From Chloroflexota bacterium (lineage in GTDB: Bacteria > Chloroflexota > Limnocylindria > Limnocylindrales > CSP1-4): a DNA stretch of 64,000 bases. The stretch's first letter is position 1; each line of letters opens with the position of its first letter. Below are positions 59,472 through 64,000 of the stretch, in pieces. The stretch spans positions 62,001-126,000 of the forward strand of contig CANJLL010000006.1 in assembly GCA_947475545.1 (NCBI GenBank), written 5' to 3'. Made by a program: the position numbers and the translations under genes. The notes beneath the pieces were generated by a model, which did not search any database, was not told the DNA's origin, and saw only the letters and a program-made list of their open reading frames with translations.

Positions 59472-59574
59472 GGCCCGTTCGGGCCGGTTCGGCGATCGGA
59501 CCGGGCCGGTTCGGCGATCAGGCCGGTTCGGGCCGGTTCGGCGACCAGGCCGGTTCGGGCCGGTTCGGCGATCA
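59472..59574. repeat. 27-bp tandem repeats at a convergent gene end
   Basis: Near-identical 27-bp units built of GGCCGGTTCG and GCGATCA occur at 59521-59547 and 59548-59574. More degenerate copies occupy 59472-59520. The last copy includes the stop codon of the HAD gene. They lie between two convergent genes. Confidence 0.8.
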
Positions 59575-60429
59575 GGCCGGGCGCAAACCGTCGGCGGCGA
59601 GGCGCGCCAGGAGAACCCGCAGCTCCCCGGCGTCCGCGACGACCCACGTCGGCTGCAGCTCGGGTGGTGCCGCGTCGGCCTCGGCGCGCGTCGTGACCCC
59701 GGTCAGGATCAGGATCGAACGACAACCGACCGCGCGGGCGGCCGCGATGTCGCTGACGAGGCTGTCGCCAAGCATGACCGCGTCGTCGATGGTGCCGCCA
59801 CCGGCGCGCGCCGCCGTCTCCAGGAGGAGCGGCTGCGGCTTGCCGATGACCAGGGGCGAGGCGCCACCCGCCACTTCCACCGCGGCGACGATGCTGCCAG
59901 CGCCGGGTTGGAGGCCGCGCTCGGTGGGATAGAGGGGGTCGCGGTTCGTGGCCACGAACAGGGCGCCGGCCCGGACGCAATCCACGGCCGCGGCCAGGCG
60001 CATGTAGGTGACGCCGGGGTCCAGCCCCACGACCACCGCCTGGGGCCGTCCAGCGGCCGCGTAGCCGTCGATGCCTTCGGCCTCCATGCGCGCGGCGGCG
60101 TCGTTCGCCGTGATGACCGAGATCCCCACGTCCCCCAGCTCGCGCTCCAGGCCGCTCGCGCCGATGGTCAGTGCCCGGCGCACCCCGGGCTGGTGCTCCT
60201 GCAGGTAGAGCGCGGTGGCGCGCGGGGAGCTGACCACCCGATCGGCGGCCACGGGTGCACCCATGCCGGCCAGGCGATCCACATAGTCGGCGCGGTAGTG
60301 CATCGAGTTGTTCGTGACGTACACGATCGCGTCGCCCTGGGCGGCGCGATCCTGCAGCAGAGCGGCGACCCCGGGGATGGGGTCCTTGCCGCGATAGACG
60401 ACGCCATCAAGGTCGATGAGGAGGATCAC
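59572..60429 (-). CDS. HAD-superfamily phosphatase, NagD/4-nitrophenylphosphatase-like
   Basis: 285 residues. Motif I DLDGVVYRG, motif II YVTNNS, and GKPQP with GDSLVSDIAAA (motifs III/IV) define the HAD subfamily IIA with a C2 cap. Likely hydrolyses a sugar or phosphoglycolate-type phosphate. Its stop codon lies in the last unit of a tandem repeat. Divergent from the NYN gene with a 78-nt gap. Confidence 0.92.
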   Translation of the reverse strand: MILLIDLDGVVYRGKDPIPGVAALLQDRAAQGDAIVYVTNNSMHYRADYVDRLAGMGAPVAADRVVSSPRATALYLQEHQPGVRRALTIGASGLERELGDVGISVITANDAAARMEAEGIDGYAAAGRPQAVVVGLDPGVTYMRLAAAVDCVRAGALFVATNRDPLYPTERGLQPGAGSIVAAVEVAGGASPLVIGKPQPLLLETAARAGGGTIDDAVMLGDSLVSDIAAARAVGCRSILILTGVTTRAEADAAPPELQPTWVVADAGELRVLLARLAADGLRPA

Positions 60430-60507
60430 GGGCCGATGCTAGCCGAACCGGGCGCCGCCGAACGCCCGCCCGTCGTCCTCCGGCCGTCGGCAGGGTACCC
60501 TTCGATC

Positions 60508-61116
60508 GTGGCCCACCCCCGAATCGACCCGCTCTCCGGCATCGACCACATGGTGGTGGACGGCACCAACCTGCTGTACGCGCTCAAGCGCGGCTCCAGC
60601 GCGCTGCCGGCCGCCGCGCTGGTGGGACGGCTGCGGGCGATGATCCGGCCCGAGACATCGATCGAGCTGGTCTTCGACGGCGCGCCTGAGCCGGGGATGC
60701 GGCGCGAGCGGATCGCGGTCGGCGTGTCGGTGCGCTACGCCGCGCCGATCAGCGCGGATGCCGCCATCGTGCAGCGGTCGTGGGGCCTGGACCAGGACGC
60801 CGCCGATCACCTCCTCGTCGTCACGGACGACCGCGACCTGCGCTCAGAGCTTGAGCGGCGCGGCGCCCGCACCGTGCGCTGCCACTGGCTGATCACGCGG
60901 CTCGAGCGAGGCACGCTGGCCGCCCCGTCGGTCGGCAACCCGAAGCCGCCGGCCGCCCCGCCCGCGGGGAGCGGCGCCGGCCGCCGACTGGCGGTGGACA
61001 AGGATGGCGACCACGACGGCCCGGCCGCTTCGGGACCCGGCTGGACACCCGGCCGAGGTGCCACGGCCAAGCGAGGCAACGGGCGGCGGCTGCCCCGGGC
61101 CGCTCGCCAAGGCTGA
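60508..61116 (+). CDS. NYN-domain (YacP-like) putative RNase
   Basis: 202 residues from a GTG at 60508; an ATG at 60550 is the alternative. Acidic metal-site motifs are VVDGTNLLYAL, ELVFDGAP and VVTDDRDLRSEL, the NYN/PIN-like pattern. The C-terminal 60 residues are basic, Gly/Pro/Arg-rich. It may cut or bind RNA, as YacP/Rae1 does. A 24-nt gap leads to the zinc-ribbon gene. Confidence 0.85.
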   Translation: MAHPRIDPLSGIDHMVVDGTNLLYALKRGSSALPAAALVGRLRAMIRPETSIELVFDGAPEPGMRRERIAVGVSVRYAAPISADAAIVQRSWGLDQDAADHLLVVTDDRDLRSELERRGARTVRCHWLITRLERGTLAAPSVGNPKPPAAPPAGSGAGRRLAVDKDGDHDGPAASGPGWTPGRGATAKRGNGRRLPRAARQG

Positions 61117-61140
61117 TGCCAAGCCTGCTAGGATGACCCC

Positions 61141-61614
61141 GTGATCGAGTCACTCCAGACCGGCTGGCATTCGTTCCTGGACCTCATCTCGGGGGTCATC
61201 ATCCCCGACTGGGCCGCCCTGATCGGGCTCCTGCCAGTCTTCCTGTTCGTCGGCGTGATCATGCCGATCATCACCCTGACCATCGTGCGCTGGCTGCTGT
61301 ACGCCGTGCGCAAGCCGCGCGCCCACGTCGCGCTGGCCGAAGGTCCGCGCGCCGCCTCGCTGGACGCGGCCGGGGCCCCCGTCTATCCCGCTGGTGAGCC
61401 GTTCTGCACGCGTGACCAGCTGGTCTACCTACCCGGTCGGGTCGAGTGCGCCACCTGCCACCAGGCGCTCTCCGTGGTGTGCCCAAAGTGCCAGGTTGGT
61501 CGTCCGGCCTCGGTCTCGACGTGCGGCAACTGCGGCCTCGTCCTCGTTGCGGTGCCGCGGGTCCGCACGCTGCGGCCCGCCGGTCCTCCCCGGGGCGGCG
61601 CCGCGGCCGCCTGA
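61141..61614 (+). CDS. Membrane protein with C-terminal zinc ribbons
   Basis: 157 residues from a GTG with AGGA upstream. One strong helix (about 26-52), then an Arg/Ala-rich region and three Cys pairs: CATC, CPKC and CGNC, compatible with one or two zinc ribbons. The ribbon is probably cytoplasmic. No known family. It lies 152 nt before the cytochrome c biogenesis gene; whether it belongs to that system is unknown. Confidence 0.75.
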   Translation: MIESLQTGWHSFLDLISGVIIPDWAALIGLLPVFLFVGVIMPIITLTIVRWLLYAVRKPRAHVALAEGPRAASLDAAGAPVYPAGEPFCTRDQLVYLPGRVECATCHQALSVVCPKCQVGRPASVSTCGNCGLVLVAVPRVRTLRPAGPPRGGAAAA

Positions 61615-61766
61615 TCATCCGGGCACCCCATCCCGGAATCCTGCGTCGCCCGCGGCGCACGCTACTGCCACCCCCCTGCCCCTCGCCACGGTCCTGCCTG
61701 TAGCCCGATCACTCGTCTCTGTCCGGCCCGCGTCCCCCCCCACACACAGCTGAACGGCGGCGTCCC

Positions 61767-62783
61767 ATGAGTCTCGCGTCCCTCGCCGGCCTCCTCTTCA
61801 CCCTCGGCTCAATCCTGGTCTCGGTCGGCTTCGCCGCCCATATCGGCCATGCGGTGCTCCTCGCCAATGGGCGCCGGCTGGTCCTGGCGGCCTCGGCGGC
61901 CAGGTCAACGGCCGCGGCGGCCGCCGCGTCGGTCGGCCTGGCCGCGGCGGGCGGTTCGCGTGATCCGGGCGCAGGGCGCATGCCGGCCTACGCGGGTGTC
62001 GCGTCGGGGTCTTTCGTCGCCGCACAGCGGGCGGCCATTGGCGTCGTCCCGGAATCGGCCGCGCCCAGCCCGCTCTCCGGGGCGGCGCTGTTGATCACGC
62101 TTGCAGGCTGGGTGGCGCTGGCCGGGGCGGTCCTCGTTCGGGCGTACCTGGTGGGGCGCGGGCCGTGGGGCAACCTGTACGAATTCAGCGTGGCGTTCGC
62201 GTTCAGCATCATCGGCGGCTACCTGGTGCTGGGCCGCCGCTACCCCATCCGCTCGATCGGCTTCATCCCCGTCGGCGTGGGGCTGGCCATGCTCCTCTAC
62301 GCGTCGTCGCTCCCGTCGGACATCGCGCCGCTGGTTCCCGCGCTCCAGAACGCCCCACTGCTCACCATCCACGTGGGGATGGCGGTGATTTCGTACGGGA
62401 TCTTCGCGACGTCATTCGCGGCGGGGATCGGCTACCTGGTGCAGGGGCGCCAGGACCGGTTCTCCTGGCTGCCGTCGCACACCACGCTCGACCAGGTCGC
62501 GTACCGCGCCGTCGTGATCGGCTTCCCCATCTTCGCGACGATGATCATCCTGGGGTCCTGGTGGGCCAGCATCGCCTGGTCGCGCTACTGGGGCTGGGAT
62601 CCCAAGGAGACGGCGGCCCTGGTGACCTGGCTGATCTACGCGATCTACCTCCACGCGCGCAACCAGCGCGGCTGGGCGGGGCGGCCCGCGGCCCTCCTGC
62701 TGGTGGTCGGCTTCCTGATGGTGCTGGTCACCTATTCGGGCTCGCTCTGGTTCAGCGGGCTGCACGCGTACAGCGGGCTGTAG
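61767..62783 (+). CDS. ccsA: Cytochrome c biogenesis protein CcsA/ResC (CcmC-like)
   Basis: 338 residues, about eight helices. The haem-handling WWD-type motif is WGWDPKETAALVTW, with flanking histidines in HIGHA, TIHVGMAVISYG and LHAYSGL. With CcsB/ResB it delivers haem to apocytochrome c outside the membrane. The partner is not in the window. An Ala-rich insert (about 44-95) lies between the first helices. Confidence 0.93.
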   Translation: MSLASLAGLLFTLGSILVSVGFAAHIGHAVLLANGRRLVLAASAARSTAAAAAASVGLAAAGGSRDPGAGRMPAYAGVASGSFVAAQRAAIGVVPESAAPSPLSGAALLITLAGWVALAGAVLVRAYLVGRGPWGNLYEFSVAFAFSIIGGYLVLGRRYPIRSIGFIPVGVGLAMLLYASSLPSDIAPLVPALQNAPLLTIHVGMAVISYGIFATSFAAGIGYLVQGRQDRFSWLPSHTTLDQVAYRAVVIGFPIFATMIILGSWWASIAWSRYWGWDPKETAALVTWLIYAIYLHARNQRGWAGRPAALLLVVGFLMVLVTYSGSLWFSGLHAYSGL

Positions 62784-62852
62784 CGGCGACTCCGCGCGGC
62801 ACGCGGGGCGGGCGCGGGCCAGCGCGGCGCGGGGCGGGCGCCCGCCAGCGGG

Positions 62853-62937
62853 ACATTCGTCTCATCTGCCGCGCGGGCACGCGTTGACCCCGGCCCGGTC
62901 GCTACATTCCTCTCATCTGCTGCGCGGGGACGCCTTG
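62853..62937 (+). repeat. Imperfect 34-bp direct repeat after ccsA
   Basis: The 34-bp stretch beginning ACATTC at 62853 recurs at 62904 with about six differences, 51 bp apart. Shared cores are TCTCATCTGC and GCGCGGG. It lies between ccsA and the convergent HTH gene, in an otherwise GC-rich gap. Confidence 0.7.
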
Positions 62938-62944
62938 GACACGC

Positions 62945-63769
62945 TCAGGCGGCCGGTTGCCTCGTCGGCGGCCGGGATTCGGGCTCGGCCCGGCCATGCG
63001 GCGGCTCCTGTGCGCGCTCGCCTGAGCGTGGGCCCGGCGCCGGTGACGGCACGGCGCGCACCCTGACCCGCCTGACGCCGGAGGAACCCGTTCCAAGGCG
63101 TGCAGGCGCCGCAGGTGACAGGAACGTGAGGGCGGCGATGGGACCGGTCGGCGCGCTGAGCCAGGCCCGGAGCTGCCGACCATCGACCGGCAGTGCCGCG
63201 CGCAGCGTGGCGGCGTGATCCCGTAGGCGTCGATGGTTCGTGGTCGTATCAAGCAGCGCCACGCACACGCCGACGGTGCGGGCGTGGAGTCCGAGATCGG
63301 CGCCTACCTTGGGGGCCAGCCGCCGTTTCCGGTCGAGCGTGCCGAGCATCTCCCCGACGTCGACCAGCTGCGTCTTGATCTCGACCACCAAGAGTGTTCG
63401 GGTGGGTGGGTGCCAGGCCAGGATGTCGATCACGCCCCGCTCGCCCCAGATTGAGGAGGACGCCTCGGGGTGCGGGTCCCAATCGGCACCCATCAACAGG
63501 CGCGTGTACGACTCTGGCAGGCCCGAATGACGAGCGGAGACGAGGCGCTCTCCGTCGCCGCCGCGCCAGCGCGTGCGCACGTCGACGTCCACCTCCACGG
63601 CAGCCGCCACGGCCCGAAGCTCCCCGAGCCGGACGTGGGCCGCTCCGCCGCGCTCCAGGAACGATACGACGTCCCGGCTTACGGGGGCACGCGAGGCGAC
63701 ATCCGATTGGCGCCAGCCGCGCCGGGGTCGGGCTGCGCGGAGCAGTGCGCCGAGCCGAACGTCGTCCAT
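62945..63769 (-). CDS. XRE-type HTH protein fused to a PD-(D/E)XK nuclease-like fold
   Basis: 274 residues. N-terminal helix-turn-helix (LGALLRAARPRRGWRQSDVA, about 6-65), then a restriction-endonuclease-like core: Glu110 in WGERGVIDI, Asp115 and E130-x-K132 in VVEIKTQ. The C-terminal 60 residues are disordered-looking and Pro/Arg-rich. It may be a DNA-binding regulator using a degenerate nuclease fold as a sensor, or an active nuclease. No neighbouring methylase or antitoxin is visible. Confidence 0.82.
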   Translation of the reverse strand: MDDVRLGALLRAARPRRGWRQSDVASRAPVSRDVVSFLERGGAAHVRLGELRAVAAAVEVDVDVRTRWRGGDGERLVSARHSGLPESYTRLLMGADWDPHPEASSSIWGERGVIDILAWHPPTRTLLVVEIKTQLVDVGEMLGTLDRKRRLAPKVGADLGLHARTVGVCVALLDTTTNHRRLRDHAATLRAALPVDGRQLRAWLSAPTGPIAALTFLSPAAPARLGTGSSGVRRVRVRAVPSPAPGPRSGERAQEPPHGRAEPESRPPTRQPAA

Positions 63770-64000
63770 GAGGCGGAATGGTGGCCGGGCCCGCTTACCG
63801 CCGGCTCATCGGGAAGGCGCGGACGTTCGCCAGCGCCGCCAGAGTCGAACGTCTGTACTATACTACCCCCCGACCGAAGCCTCCCGGCGTCACCGTGGGC
63901 GGCCTGGGCGCGGCTCCTGAGCGGAGCGGCGGGCGTGGCCCAGGGCAGCCGTCCACATGCCGTCCACAGGGCACGGGCAGTCATCAACAGGCGCGAGCGC
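63770..64000. other. Non-coding right edge of the window
   Basis: No convincing reading frame. It contains a TATACT/TATAGT element around 63857-63864 of unclear direction and two CCGTCCACA words 11 bp apart (63949 and 63960), followed by TCATCAACAGG at 63981. Nothing more can be supported. Confidence 0.5.

Overview
The window is a dense, very GC-rich bacterial chromosome segment. Genes are packed tightly, many starts are GTG, and 4-nt ATGA/GTGA overlaps are common. There is one tRNA gene, no insertion sequence, no CRISPR array, and no gap above 300 bases without a gene. Gene content (heliorhodopsin, CarH-type B12 regulator, several molybdenum hydroxylases, an AcuC-GNAT fusion, a DRTGG/BioD-like protein) suggests a monoderm, aerobic environmental bacterium. 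My best guess is Chloroflexota (Limnocylindria-like), with Actinomycetota as the alternative. This is inferred from gene content only; no phylogeny was run.

Layout. 1-2 kb: panB-panC (pantothenate). 2-6.3 kb, minus strand: a DRTGG/BioD-like ATPase with an unknown partner, glutamate dehydrogenase and a DegV protein. 6.4-9.2 kb: an MFS transporter, a small Cys-containing protein and the AzlC/AzlD amino-acid exporter. 9.3-15.9 kb: a molybdenum hydroxylase operon with one FAD subunit and two tandem, fused iron-sulfur/molybdopterin proteins. 15.9-17.4 kb: remains of a CASTOR/POLLUX-type channel regulator abutting the first 85 residues of an Lhr-type helicase; both genes are broken at the junction. 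17.6-20.6 kb: heliorhodopsin diverging from a CarH/LitR-type B12 photoreceptor regulator, then a 36-bp perfect palindrome and a DoxX membrane protein. 20.7-28.6 kb: AcuC-GNAT fusion, TatA-like protein, uracil-DNA glycosylase, a DUF255 thioredoxin-domain protein, a putative cysteine-peptidase-like protein behind 16-bp iterons, and a MerR/MFS pair with a clear operator. 28.7-34.8 kb: a PD-(D/E)XK-like protein and a second molybdenum hydroxylase operon (L-S-M order) ending in a GNAT gene.

35.4-40.8 kb: a SorC regulator, FGGY sugar kinase and complete NitT/TauT-type ABC importer in one overlapping operon behind a palindromic operator. 40.9-43 kb: GlcD-type oxidase and BioY. 43-47.3 kb: a MacB/LolD-type exporter and a secreted CAP-domain protein. 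Then tRNA-His and a NUDIX hydrolase. 48.4-51.6 kb: TPR protein, membrane-anchored zinc peptidase and a YbjN-like protein. 51.7-58.2 kb: GlgC, an M23 envelope peptidase, a prepilin peptidase, PepA and a membrane-anchored unknown. 58.3-62.8 kb: adenosine deaminase, a HAD phosphatase, a NYN-domain protein, a zinc-ribbon membrane protein and CcsA. 62.9-63.8 kb: an HTH protein fused to a nuclease-like fold.

The most notable unit is the light-responsive divergon at 17.6-19.5 kb. A CarH-type regulator carrying the W-x9-EH signature sits back to back with a heliorhodopsin that has a textbook sigma-70 promoter. Tandem TGTNNA repeats 11 bp apart lie at the expected transcription start. This predicts cobalamin-dependent, light-induced heliorhodopsin expression.
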